DNA from: an uncultured Propionibacteriaceae bacterium
GTDB lineage: Bacteria > Actinomycetota > Actinomycetes > Propionibacteriales > Propionibacteriaceae
Assembly: GCA_938046585.1 (NCBI GenBank)
Contig: CALIWR010000030.1
Location: 81,886 to 145,885, forward strand
DNA length: 64,000 nt
Direction: 5' to 3'
Part shown: positions 43,469-51,631 of the stretch, in pieces
How the letters are laid out: each line of letters begins with the position of its first letter
How positions within the stretch are numbered: position 1 is the stretch's first letter
Notes under the pieces: model-generated
What the model saw: only the letters and a program-made list of their open reading frames with translations
What the model was told of the DNA's origin: nothing
Databases searched by the model: none
Program-made: the position numbers and the translations under genes

Positions 43469-44107
43469 TCAGGTCTCATCCAGAAAACTGGCGATGGCCT
43501 GGGCCAAGGACGCAGCCTGCTCGCGTAGCGGATTGGAACCCGGCAGGTGGACGGTGCGGGCGTCGGCCAGGCGCTGCACCAGCAGCTGGGCCCCGGCCAT
43601 CGCGGCCCGGTCGCCTTCCGAGGCCACGACCAAGACCGGGGCGCCGATCTGGCCCAGGTCGTGCGACAGGTCTAGGCCGGCCATCGCCTTCATCGCCTCG
43701 ATCGCCATTTGTTTGGTCACCCCGGCCTCGGTGAAGGCCCGCTGCGGCATCAGCCGCATCAAGGCCAGCTGCACCCGCTGGGTGGTCGCAGTCGGCACCA
43801 CCGGGGTGTCCACCACCACGACCCGACCGACTTTCGCCGGCGCCTGGGCCGCCATCCGCAGCGCCACCATCGCGCCGAGCTGGACCCCGCACAGATCGAC
43901 CTGTTCCAGGTCGTCCAGGTCCAGCCGGGTCAGCAGCTCCGACACCGCCGCGTCCAAGTCGAAACCACCAGATTGGGTCGGTTTCAACCCCCGCAGCCAG
44001 GGGGCGTGCAGGGGCCGGCCGCCCAATTCGGTGACAACATCCTGCCACGACGGCGGGCTCATCCCCGCCCCGTGCAGCAACAGACAGGTCCTGGGCTCGG
44101 TGGTCAC
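43469..44107 (-). CDS. Alpha/beta-hydrolase-fold protein lacking the nucleophile
   Basis: The protein has 212 residues from ATG 44107. It starts with TCLLLHGAGMSPPSWQDVV, including the oxyanion HG motif of the fold. The nucleophile elbow is CGVQLGAM, with Gln76 in place of the usual Ser/Asp/Cys. The late catalytic His is also absent where LPGSNPLREQ replaces the common G-H motif. The acidic-residue region is VLVVASEGDRAAM. It is therefore unlikely to be an active esterase and may bind a ligand or partner. It lies 52 bases upstream of btuD's stop on the same strand, but there is no evidence of function in B12 uptake. Confidence 0.75.
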   Translation of the reverse strand: MTTEPRTCLLLHGAGMSPPSWQDVVTELGGRPLHAPWLRGLKPTQSGGFDLDAAVSELLTRLDLDDLEQVDLCGVQLGAMVALRMAAQAPAKVGRVVVVDTPVVPTATTQRVQLALMRLMPQRAFTEAGVTKQMAIEAMKAMAGLDLSHDLGQIGAPVLVVASEGDRAAMAGAQLLVQRLADARTVHLPGSNPLREQAASLAQAIASFLDET

Positions 44108-44159
44108 ATCTGTCGAGGGTAGACCAGCGCCGCGGTGGAGGCGATCCTGCCGCGTACCT

Positions 44160-44966
44160 CTACTCCCACCCGTCTTCGTCGCGGTGCACCAGCGGCCAGG
44201 GCCGCTGCTCGGCCTGCGGGGCGAAGACCAGCTGCCGGCGACCGTCGAGTTCGAAGCTGCTGACGCCGATCTGGTAGATAGGTTCCAACACCTGCGGGGT
44301 CAGTACCTCCTGCGGGGTGCCGGCGGCCACGATCCGGCCCTGGTGCACAAGGATCAGGCGTTGACAGTAGCGGGCGGCCAGGTTCAGGTCGTGCAAGACC
44401 ATCACCACGGTGCAGTTCAGGCTGGTGACCAGTGAGAGCAACGAGAACTGATGGTGCAGGTCGAGATGATTCGTCGGTTCGTCGAGCAGCAGGTGGCTCG
44501 CCTGCTGGGCGATGGCCCGGGCCACCAGGATCCGCTGTCGTTCGCCGCCGGACAGCTGGGTGACGAGCCGATCGGCCAGGTCCAGGGCCTGTACCTGGGC
44601 CAGCGCGTCGTGGATCAAGCTGCGGTCGGCTGCGTTCCCGTACGAGAACAGGCTGCGGCTCGCTAGCCGACCGAGCCCGACCGCGTCGCGGACCCGCAGC
44701 GGCAGCGAGGCGTCCGAGTCCTGGGCGACCACCGCGACCCTGCGGGCGATCTCGCGGCGCGGCAGCCCAGCCAGGTCGTCCCCGTCGATCACCACGGTCC
44801 CCTCGCTGGCGCGCAGGGCCCGGTTCAGGGCGAGCAGCAGGGTAGTCTTGCCGGACCCATTGGGGCCGACCACACCAACCACCTCGCCCTGGTCAGCGAG
44901 CAGGTCGGCCCCGTGGAGCACGATCCGCCCGCCCCGGGCCACGCTCAGCTGCTCGACGTGGATCAC
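44160..44966 (-). CDS. btuD: Cobalamin ABC importer ATPase
   Basis: The protein has 268 residues from GTG 44966, overlapping the upstream btuF stop by 4 bases (GTGA). It has Walker A GPNGSGKTT, signature LSGGERQRIL, Walker B HLLLDEPTNHLDLHHQ, and switch His in VLHDLNLAARYC. It matches FecE/BtuD-type ATPases of the importers for B12, haem and siderophores. The cobalamin riboswitch at the start of the operon makes B12 the likely cargo. It powers BtuC at the membrane. Confidence 0.9.
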   Translation of the reverse strand: MIHVEQLSVARGGRIVLHGADLLADQGEVVGVVGPNGSGKTTLLLALNRALRASEGTVVIDGDDLAGLPRREIARRVAVVAQDSDASLPLRVRDAVGLGRLASRSLFSYGNAADRSLIHDALAQVQALDLADRLVTQLSGGERQRILVARAIAQQASHLLLDEPTNHLDLHHQFSLLSLVTSLNCTVVMVLHDLNLAARYCQRLILVHQGRIVAAGTPQEVLTPQVLEPIYQIGVSSFELDGRRQLVFAPQAEQRPWPLVHRDEDGWE

Positions 44967-45958
44967 CGGCCGCCGATCTTCGCGGTCAGGGCGGTGGCGC
45001 CATCGACCGACAGCACCGTGGGCGGGTCGGTGAGGGCAAAGGGCAGCATCACGACCCGGTTATTGGCCACCGCCTTGAGCTTGCCGGCTCCGGGGAAAGC
45101 TGTGAAAGCAGCCAGGGTCTGCTCCTCGGTGGAGATCAGGGCCAGCAGCACGATCCAGTCCGGGTTACGCGCCAGCAGGTCCTCCATGGAGGCGTCGAAG
45201 ACTCGCTTGGTGTTGTCCGCGTACGAGTTTTGCAGGCCGGCGGCCTCGAAGATCGGCTGCACCATGGAGGAGGCCCCGTACGTGTAGAAATGGCTCTCGC
45301 CAGGGGTGATGTACAAGGCGATACCGCTGCCTTTGGCCTGCTGGGCGGTTTTGGTGAGCTCGGAGACCGCGGTCTGCCGCTTGGCGATCACGTCCTGGGC
45401 ACGGTCAGAGACCCCGAAGATCGCCGCCAGGTTGTTCACCTCCTGGTCGATGAGTTCCCAGATGGCGTGCTTGACCGCGTAATTCTTACAGAACGCAGCG
45501 GGCGAGTACAGCTTGATCCCGGACTTCCGCAGGGCCTCGCGGTCAACGCCCTCGTCGTAGCCGATGACCAGATCGACCTGGTTCTTGAGAATGATCTCGG
45601 TGGAGACCCGGACCCCACCAGTCTCGATATCACTGCCCGGCAGTGTGGGGATGGCATCATACTTCTTCTGCAGTTGCTCCTGCCCAAGGCCGAAGTTCTT
45701 CTCTCCGGCACGCAGACTCAGGTGATCTACCACCCCGAGGGCATCGAGATTCGGGAATCCGGTGCCATTCAAGATCAGGACCTTCTTCGGCCGAGAGTCG
45801 AAGCTCAAGGTCTCGCCGCAGCTGTCCACCTGGGCTGGGAATCCGGCGGCGCCGGGCCGGGAGGCGGAGGCGCTCTGGGCGGCCCGGTCGGCGGCCGAGG
45901 TGCCGCAGCCGCTCAGGGCCGCGGCGGCGATGACCACAAGAGCCAGCAGTCGTCTCAT
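44963..45958 (-). CDS. btuF: Cobalamin-type substrate-binding lipoprotein, second paralogue
   Basis: The protein has 331 residues from ATG 45958. Lipoprotein signal with lipobox ALSGC. The body resembles class III binding proteins of the BtuF/FepB type, with a rigid helix between two lobes (SPAAFCKNYAVKHAIWELIDQEVNNLAAIFG). It is clearly related to the next upstream gene product: shared motifs include VDLVIGYDEGVDREAL and SYADNTKRVFDASMEDLLARNPDWIVLL. Two copies may bind different corrinoids, but that is inference. It sits between btuF copy 1 (37-base gap) and btuD. Confidence 0.85.
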   Translation of the reverse strand: MRRLLALVVIAAAALSGCGTSAADRAAQSASASRPGAAGFPAQVDSCGETLSFDSRPKKVLILNGTGFPNLDALGVVDHLSLRAGEKNFGLGQEQLQKKYDAIPTLPGSDIETGGVRVSTEIILKNQVDLVIGYDEGVDREALRKSGIKLYSPAAFCKNYAVKHAIWELIDQEVNNLAAIFGVSDRAQDVIAKRQTAVSELTKTAQQAKGSGIALYITPGESHFYTYGASSMVQPIFEAAGLQNSYADNTKRVFDASMEDLLARNPDWIVLLALISTEEQTLAAFTAFPGAGKLKAVANNRVVMLPFALTDPPTVLSVDGATALTAKIGGR

Positions 45959-45995
45959 GGGAATCTCCTTACCTGGTGAGTGAATACAGTCTGGT

Positions 45996-46988
45996 TCATT
46001 TCGTCTTCAGTTTCTCGGAGAGCATGGTGGCCCCCTTCACCGAAAGCACATTCGGGGGATCAGTCAGCACGAAGGGGATAACGACGACCTGATTCCGCTC
46101 GACCGCCTTGAGCTGGGCGGCCCCGTTGAACGACGTGAAAGTCTTCAGCGTCTGTTCCTCATCGGCGTCGGAGGACAGCAGCACAATCCAGTCCGGGTTA
46201 CGGGCCAGCAAGTCCTCCATAGAGAGATCGAAGACCCGTTTCGTGTTGTCCGCGTACGCATTTGTCAGCGCATTCGCCTCGAGGATCGGCTGGATCATGG
46301 AAGAAACCCCGTACACGCGCAGCTTGGTGGCCCCGGCCGGCATGTACAGCGCCGCCGCTGAACCACGCGCGGCACCAGCCTGCGATCTGAGCTGGTCCGC
46401 CTTGGCGCGCAGGTCGTCGATCGCTCGTCTCGCATTCTGCGGTCTACCGAAGATCGTGGCCAGCTTGGTGAGCTCCTCCTCGACCAGGTGCCATGACGCC
46501 TTGCCGCCGGCGTACGTCGGGCAGTAAGCCTCGGGTGAGTAGAGCTTGATCCCGGCCTTGGTCAGCGCCTCCCGGTCGACTCCCTTGTCGTAGCCGATCA
46601 CCAGGTCGACTCCCGCTTTCAGGGCCACCTCGGTTGACAAGATCACCGCGCCGTTCTCACCCCGGCCCGCGTCCACGGCCGGGATCGCGTCGTACGTGGC
46701 TTGCAGGTCTGGGGCCGCGCTGTCGAAATGCGCCACCCCGGCCCGTAGCGCGACCCGGTCCACCAGGCCGAGCGCAGCCAGGTTGGAGAAGCCAGTTTCC
46801 CCCAATACCAGCACCTTGCTGGGAGGGGCGTCCAGGCGCAGCGGAATGCCACAGCTGACGACCTCCACGGGATAGCCCTGGGCCGAGGCTCGGGCAGAGG
46901 TGGCTTGAGAAGCTCGCTCAGCCGCGGAGGTTCCGCAGCCGGTCAGCAAGACCACGGCGGCGATGATGGGGACGATCAGTCGTCTCAT
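45996..46988 (-). CDS. btuF: Cobalamin-type substrate-binding lipoprotein, first paralogue
   Basis: The protein has 330 residues from ATG 46988. The lipobox is VLLTGC. It shares with its neighbour the motifs VDLVIGYDKGVDREAL, YADNTKRVFDLSMEDLLARNPDWIVLLS and QVVVIPFVLTDPPNVLSVKGATML. The first 130 residues differ more than the last 100. This suggests a tandem duplication followed by divergence of the ligand-facing lobe. It lies 23 bases after btuC on the same transcript. Confidence 0.85.
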   Translation of the reverse strand: MRRLIVPIIAAVVLLTGCGTSAAERASQATSARASAQGYPVEVVSCGIPLRLDAPPSKVLVLGETGFSNLAALGLVDRVALRAGVAHFDSAAPDLQATYDAIPAVDAGRGENGAVILSTEVALKAGVDLVIGYDKGVDREALTKAGIKLYSPEAYCPTYAGGKASWHLVEEELTKLATIFGRPQNARRAIDDLRAKADQLRSQAGAARGSAAALYMPAGATKLRVYGVSSMIQPILEANALTNAYADNTKRVFDLSMEDLLARNPDWIVLLSSDADEEQTLKTFTSFNGAAQLKAVERNQVVVIPFVLTDPPNVLSVKGATMLSEKLKTK

Positions 46989-47011
46989 GGGATGTCCTTT
47001 GTGTAGGGGGG

Positions 47012-48049
47012 TTACAGACTGCTGCCCTGGCGACGCACCAGCAGCACCAGGAAGGGCGCGCCGATGAGCCCGGTAACGACCCCGATCGGCACCTCGGACG
47101 GGGCGAAGGCGATCCGGGCGAAGGCGTCGGCCCAGACCAGGAACAGTCCGGCGGCCAGCGCCGAGCCGAGCACCAGCAGGCGATGTGCGGGGCCGATGAA
47201 CGAGCGGACCAGGTGCGGCACGACGAGCCCGACGAAACCGATCCCGCCGGCTGTGGCCACCGCGACGGCGATGGCAGCCGAAACCGGGATCAGCAGCAGG
47301 ACCCGAGCCCGACCAGGCTCGACCCCCACAGCTTGGGCGGTACGGTCACCGCTGGCCAGGGCATCCAGGATCGGCCCGCACAGCACCATCAGCAGGCTCA
47401 GCGCCACCGCAGTCACCACGATCAACGGAATCGACTCCCAGCCGACGCGAGCCAGCGATCCCAGGATCCAGAACATCACCGAGCGGGCAGTCTCGGGAGA
47501 ATCCGACGAGAAGACGATCAAGTTCGTGATCGCCTGGAAACTGAAGCCGACCCCCAACCCTCCCAAGATCAGCTGCAGGGGGGCCTGGGTACGGCCTGCG
47601 ATCGCCAGCACCAGCATGGTCGCCAGCAAGGCCCCGCCGAAGGCGATCAGCCCGACTATCCCGGCTAGCTGGGTCCCGAGCACGATGATCGCGAGGGCGG
47701 CGCCGGTGGAGGCCCCGGCGCTGACGCCCAGCACGTACGGTTCAGCCAGGGCATTGCGCACCAGCGCTTGGAGTACGACCCCGGAGACGCCCAAGATCAC
47801 GGCCACCGCGATCCCGGCGATGATCCGGGGCAGCCGGGTCTCCCAGACGATGGCGTCGATCGAACGGTCCCAGGTGATCGTGACATCAAGACCGGGGATG
47901 TGGCTGAGCAGCACCCCGATCACCTGGTCCACCGGAACCGCCGCCGCACCGATCGTGATCGTCAGGATCGGGGTTAAGGCCAGGGCCGCCGCCAACAGCA
48001 GCATCCGAAGACCGATCAGGCTCCGATTCTTATGGGGAGCACCAGACAT
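47012..48049 (-). CDS. btuC: Cobalamin ABC importer permease
   Basis: The protein has 345 residues from ATG 48049. About ten helices of the FecCD/BtuC family are visible, with motifs LPRIIAGIAVAVILGVSGVVLQALVRNALAEPYVLGVSAGAS and ATAGGIGFVGLVVPHLVRSFIGPAHR. The GxVxxPH-like motif contacts the ATPase. The protein forms the membrane channel. It is the first gene after the cobalamin riboswitch and heads btuC-btuF-btuF-btuD. Confidence 0.92.
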   Translation of the reverse strand: MSGAPHKNRSLIGLRMLLLAAALALTPILTITIGAAAVPVDQVIGVLLSHIPGLDVTITWDRSIDAIVWETRLPRIIAGIAVAVILGVSGVVLQALVRNALAEPYVLGVSAGASTGAALAIIVLGTQLAGIVGLIAFGGALLATMLVLAIAGRTQAPLQLILGGLGVGFSFQAITNLIVFSSDSPETARSVMFWILGSLARVGWESIPLIVVTAVALSLLMVLCGPILDALASGDRTAQAVGVEPGRARVLLLIPVSAAIAVAVATAGGIGFVGLVVPHLVRSFIGPAHRLLVLGSALAAGLFLVWADAFARIAFAPSEVPIGVVTGLIGAPFLVLLVRRQGSSL

Positions 48050-48094
48050 GCGCCAGCTTTCCGTACTGGGCCGTTACGCGCGGCCAGGTCAGCA

Positions 48095-48195
48095 ACTCCT
48101 CAGCCAGTACTCGGACTCGGGAAACTCCCTCACCGTTGCGCGTCAGTCCCGGATTCCCACCGGTGTTCCCTGGCCAAGGTTAGGCTGATCTTATC
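48095..48195 (-). promoter_or_regulatory. Cobalamin riboswitch (core aptamer)
   Basis: On the minus strand the leader has AGGGAACACCGGTG, GGAATCCGGGACTG and CGCGCAACGGTGA in order. These are the conserved core blocks of the cobalamin aptamer. The stretch is 45 to 145 bases upstream of btuC. It should reduce expression of the importer when B12 is abundant. Exact ends are approximate; further pairing probably extends toward btuC. Confidence 0.88.
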
Positions 48196-48232
48196 AGCAT
48201 CGGGATCTAGTTTTCGCGGGGGTGTCCGACTG

Positions 48233-49954
48233 CTACAGCCGGGCCTGCCACTTCTCGGTCCAGACGAGTTCGTTCGGGGTCCCCCGGAAATCGCTTCGGC
48301 CCTCCAATTTGTCGATCGTCGCCCGGACATTCGCCTCATTGGGGTGATAGGCGTTGATGTAGCACTTCACCATTGTCGCGTCGTGCAGGTGGGTGGTGTA
48401 GTTATGGCTGACCATGAAGGTCGGCACCTCCCAGACGTACCAGGGGCATTCGTTGCTCATCGCGGTTTTCCACACAATCCGGTAATTGTTCTGTGCCCCA
48501 TAGCCGACCACTTCAGCCACAATGAGCGCCGCGTCGACCTGCTCCCGGTATGCCAGGGTCGAGCCCTTCACCCGGGAACTACCATCATTGATGGTCACTT
48601 CGTAGCCGCGGGCTGTCAGCTCCGCCACGTACGCCTGGGCTAGCTCGTCGGTGACCTCACCGAGGATCCCGCTCTCGCCGACCAGATGGTACAGCCGGAT
48701 CCGGCGGTGATCGCGGGGATTCAGCGGCAACTGGTCAAGGCTGTTCTTGACCAAGGTGATCCCCTGGTCGGCGGCGTCGGCGCGCATCTGCAGGTGCTCC
48801 TCGCAGCCGATCACGGCGAGATCCTCGGGCCTGGGCAGTAAGCTACCGGCGGCTCGCTTCTCGGGCAGCCGAAGTTTCGCCTTCAGCCCCAGCACCCGCC
48901 GGTTCGCGTCGGCCAGTCGGTCCCGGGTGATGATCCCTCTGCGGACTCCCTCCAGCATGAAGCCGAAGTCTTCCTCCATCACATTGAAGAAGAGGAAGAG
49001 ATCGCATCCGGCGGCGATCGCCTGCGGTACGTAGTCCTCGCGTCGCATCGCGGAGGTCATCCCGAGCATATGGGAGGCGTCGGTGATCACAGCCCCGTTG
49101 AATCCCAGCTGATTCTTCAACAGCCCGGTGATCAGTTCCTCGGACAGGGTCGCCGGGAGAATGTCCCGATCTGCCAGGGAAGGATTAAGTCGCTGCTGAT
49201 AGTACGGGAGGGCGATATGGCCGGCCATCACCATCTCTACCCCGTTGTCAATATGCGCCCGATAGACCCTGCCGAAGGAATCGTCCCATTCCTCTGGGCT
49301 GATTTCGTTCACCCCGAGCACCAGGTGCTGATCGCGTTCCTCAACGCCATCGCCAGGGAAATGCTTGATACAAGTGAGAATGCCCGACTCGCGCTGGCCG
49401 GCGACGAAAGGAATTGTGTACCGGATCACATCATCGGCCGTGGTCCCGTAGGCGCGGGTGTTCACGATCGTGTTGCGCCAGGTGAAGAGAATGTCGACGC
49501 AGGGGTCGAAATTGACGTTCACCCCGAGCGCTTTCATCTCCCGCCCAGCCACCAGGCCGGCGTGGTAGGCGACCTCGGTGGAGCGGGTCGCCTCGGTCTG
49601 GGCACCGGAGGCGATGTACGTCCCGTCGGAGCAGGCCCCGTTACCGCCGGAGTCACAGTTCGCGGCCACGAGCAGCGGGATCCTCGACGCCGACTGGAGC
49701 TGACCGATGAGGTCTTGCACCTTCTCGGACGGGCCGCCGAGGTAGCGGGCGGCGCCGATAGGGAACCGTTGCAGGATCTCGGTAGGCGTCAGGTTGTTTC
49801 CCGAGAACGAGTCCGGCCCGAAGTGGAACAGGTTCACGAACAGCTGGCCCACCTGCTCTTCCAGGCTCATCGTGGCCAGGGTCTGCTCCACCCAGGCGAT
49901 CTGCTCGGCGTCGAGCTGGTACGGGCTAGCGGTCAGATCAACGGTGGTCGGCAT
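48233..49954 (-). CDS. Glycoside hydrolase family 3 (beta-N-acetylhexosaminidase-like)
   Basis: The protein has 573 residues from ATG 49954, sharing its first base with the upstream stop (TGATG). It has no signal peptide. GH3 features are the LGVNVNFDPCVDI segment, the motif CIKHFPGDGVEERDQHL with the dyad His/Asp region typical of NagZ-type enzymes, and the nucleophile Asp in AVITDASHML. A C-terminal alpha/beta sandwich domain follows. The KHFPGDG motif points to beta-N-acetylglucosaminidase activity. The gene is translationally coupled to a HAD phosphatase, which suggests a cytoplasmic amino-sugar or muropeptide salvage path. That is inference. Confidence 0.85.
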   Translation of the reverse strand: MPTTVDLTASPYQLDAEQIAWVEQTLATMSLEEQVGQLFVNLFHFGPDSFSGNNLTPTEILQRFPIGAARYLGGPSEKVQDLIGQLQSASRIPLLVAANCDSGGNGACSDGTYIASGAQTEATRSTEVAYHAGLVAGREMKALGVNVNFDPCVDILFTWRNTIVNTRAYGTTADDVIRYTIPFVAGQRESGILTCIKHFPGDGVEERDQHLVLGVNEISPEEWDDSFGRVYRAHIDNGVEMVMAGHIALPYYQQRLNPSLADRDILPATLSEELITGLLKNQLGFNGAVITDASHMLGMTSAMRREDYVPQAIAAGCDLFLFFNVMEEDFGFMLEGVRRGIITRDRLADANRRVLGLKAKLRLPEKRAAGSLLPRPEDLAVIGCEEHLQMRADAADQGITLVKNSLDQLPLNPRDHRRIRLYHLVGESGILGEVTDELAQAYVAELTARGYEVTINDGSSRVKGSTLAYREQVDAALIVAEVVGYGAQNNYRIVWKTAMSNECPWYVWEVPTFMVSHNYTTHLHDATMVKCYINAYHPNEANVRATIDKLEGRSDFRGTPNELVWTEKWQARL

Positions 49955-50889
49955 CAGTTCTTCACTTTCGGCATGGTGACGGTAGTGGCACCTGAGATCG
50001 TCGGCCAGGGCAGCCGGTCCGGCAGGTGGGATTCACATTCGGCAATCAGGGTGTCCTGGTAGGCCCCGGCATAGCTGCCGTCGAGGAATCGGGGCAGCGC
50101 CTCGGTGGTGAACCGGGCCCAGGACTGCTGCTCGTAGCCGGGGTTGATCGGGTAGTACAGGCAGCCGGCGGCCCGGGCTGCATCCCGGTCACCGGGGGCA
50201 TCGCCGATCAGGAGGATCTTGTCCGGGTCGTACTTGCCGTACGCGGCGGCGCGGATGTGCTGGGCTTTCGAGCCCATCTCCTGACCGGCGATCGCCTTGA
50301 CGTACGAGGCCAGGCCATGCTCGGTCCATTCTCGGGTCAGCGCCGCCACCGGGGTAGCGGAGACGGTCAGGCAGTCGACCAGCGGCTGCATCGCGGCCAG
50401 CGCCTGCCGTACCCCCGGGAAGGGGCCGCAGCCGTGCACCATGTCGGCGATCGTGGCGTTGACCGCCTGGCCCCAGCGGATCGCCCGTTCGGTGGTCTCG
50501 GATGGGTGGTCGGCGGCGAAGGCCGCGATCCCAGCGTCGTTGAGCGGGTACGCCGAGTCGATGAAGTCGCTCAGCTCGGGGTAGTCAGGGATCGTGACGC
50601 CCCGCTCGGCTACCTCGGTCCGGTCCCGCAGCAGGTCCAGCGTCTGCCGCAGCGCGAGCCACCGGTTCAGCCCGCGGGTCACCGAGCCCAGGTTCACAAA
50701 CAGCGCGGTCTGCCGGGCCAGGGTCGAGACCGGTTGCAGGTCCCAGTGCCGGATCGTGCACGGGGTGAAGCATTCGGTGTGTTTGATGTCCATCGCGTCG
50801 AAGGCGCATCCGTCGGAGTCGATCCCCACGAAGTGGGCATGCCCCGGCACCAGGTCGACCAGCGGTTGGGCGGCGGGTGGCAGAGTCAT
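49954..50889 (-). CDS. HAD-superfamily hydrolase
   Basis: The protein has 311 residues from ATG 50889 (MTLPPAAQPLVDL), 4 bases after an AGAGAGG site. A longer start at 50919 is possible. Motif I is FVGIDSDGCAFDAM, with the nucleophile Asp and the DxD pattern (Asp-Ser-Asp). Motif II is near CLTVSATPVAALT and motif IV LLIGDAPGDRDAARAAG. The middle of about 100 residues forms a helical cap. HAD proteins of this type remove phosphate from small molecules. The overlap with the GH3 gene indicates a two-gene operon, so a sugar phosphate is a plausible substrate. Confidence 0.82.
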   Translation of the reverse strand: MTLPPAAQPLVDLVPGHAHFVGIDSDGCAFDAMDIKHTECFTPCTIRHWDLQPVSTLARQTALFVNLGSVTRGLNRWLALRQTLDLLRDRTEVAERGVTIPDYPELSDFIDSAYPLNDAGIAAFAADHPSETTERAIRWGQAVNATIADMVHGCGPFPGVRQALAAMQPLVDCLTVSATPVAALTREWTEHGLASYVKAIAGQEMGSKAQHIRAAAYGKYDPDKILLIGDAPGDRDAARAAGCLYYPINPGYEQQSWARFTTEALPRFLDGSYAGAYQDTLIAECESHLPDRLPWPTISGATTVTMPKVKN

Positions 50890-51041
50890 CGGGCCTCTCT
50901 TTCGCGTGGCCGCAGTCAATCCGGTGGCGTCGTCCGTCGCCAGGGTTGCCTCCGGTTGCCAGGCGCTTGATTCTTAAGCTGGTGGGCAATGGCTGGCCGG
51001 ACTTCACTGTTTCGGGCTCTGGTGTGTGGGAGGCTGAACCT

Positions 51042-51524
51042 ATGGCTCCACGCACCGTGCACTATGTCTTCGCACACCGCGTTCTGCGCGATATCGCCCT
51101 CGACCCCAACGTTGATCTGCTGGAGGAGGCGACTGACGTCGATCTCGGCCCGAAGTTGTTCGACATCTGGGCGGACCTCAACGAGCGGGTCTCCGACGAC
51201 GGCAAGATCCCCACCGACGGGCTGGCAGCGTACGTGGTGCAGCGCCCTGACTATGCCGGCGTCCTGGTGACCCTGCCCGAGCCGAAAGAGCCGGCCGAGG
51301 CGTACGCGGTGATGGTGGTGAACGGCCCCGAGCCGCACCAGTCGCTCTACTACACCTGGGAGTACGGCCATGATCCGTCCACCGGGAAGGCGGTCGCCTT
51401 CCTGTGCGGCTGGGGGCAGGACCCACACGGCGCTGGCGTCACCCATTACAACTACGGCAGCCGCCCGACTAGTTCAGTCGATACCTTCGTCAATGAGGTC
51501 GGCGAGCACCTGGCCAGCACCTGA
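51042..51524 (+). CDS. Hypothetical soluble protein
   Basis: The protein has 160 residues from ATG 51042, 8 bases after GGGAGG. The start MAPRTVHYVFAHRVLRDIAL was chosen for this site. It is acidic, with no signal or membrane segment. It contains aromatic-rich motifs (HQSLYYTWEYGHDPSTGKAVAFLCGWGQD). I recognise no family and its neighbours give no clue: it is divergent from the HAD/GH3 operon and convergent with the decayed SGNH/vWD gene. Codon bias is normal for the window. Confidence 0.7.
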   Translation: MAPRTVHYVFAHRVLRDIALDPNVDLLEEATDVDLGPKLFDIWADLNERVSDDGKIPTDGLAAYVVQRPDYAGVLVTLPEPKEPAEAYAVMVVNGPEPHQSLYYTWEYGHDPSTGKAVAFLCGWGQDPHGAGVTHYNYGSRPTSSVDTFVNEVGEHLAST

Positions 51525-51631
51525 TCATCCGACGCCGGGCGGTGCCGGCCGTCTGCTCGGGCAGGGTACGGCGATGCCTGCGCCGCGAACCGTGTCGCGA
51601 CGCAGGCAAGCTCACCGGTGACGGCATCGGC

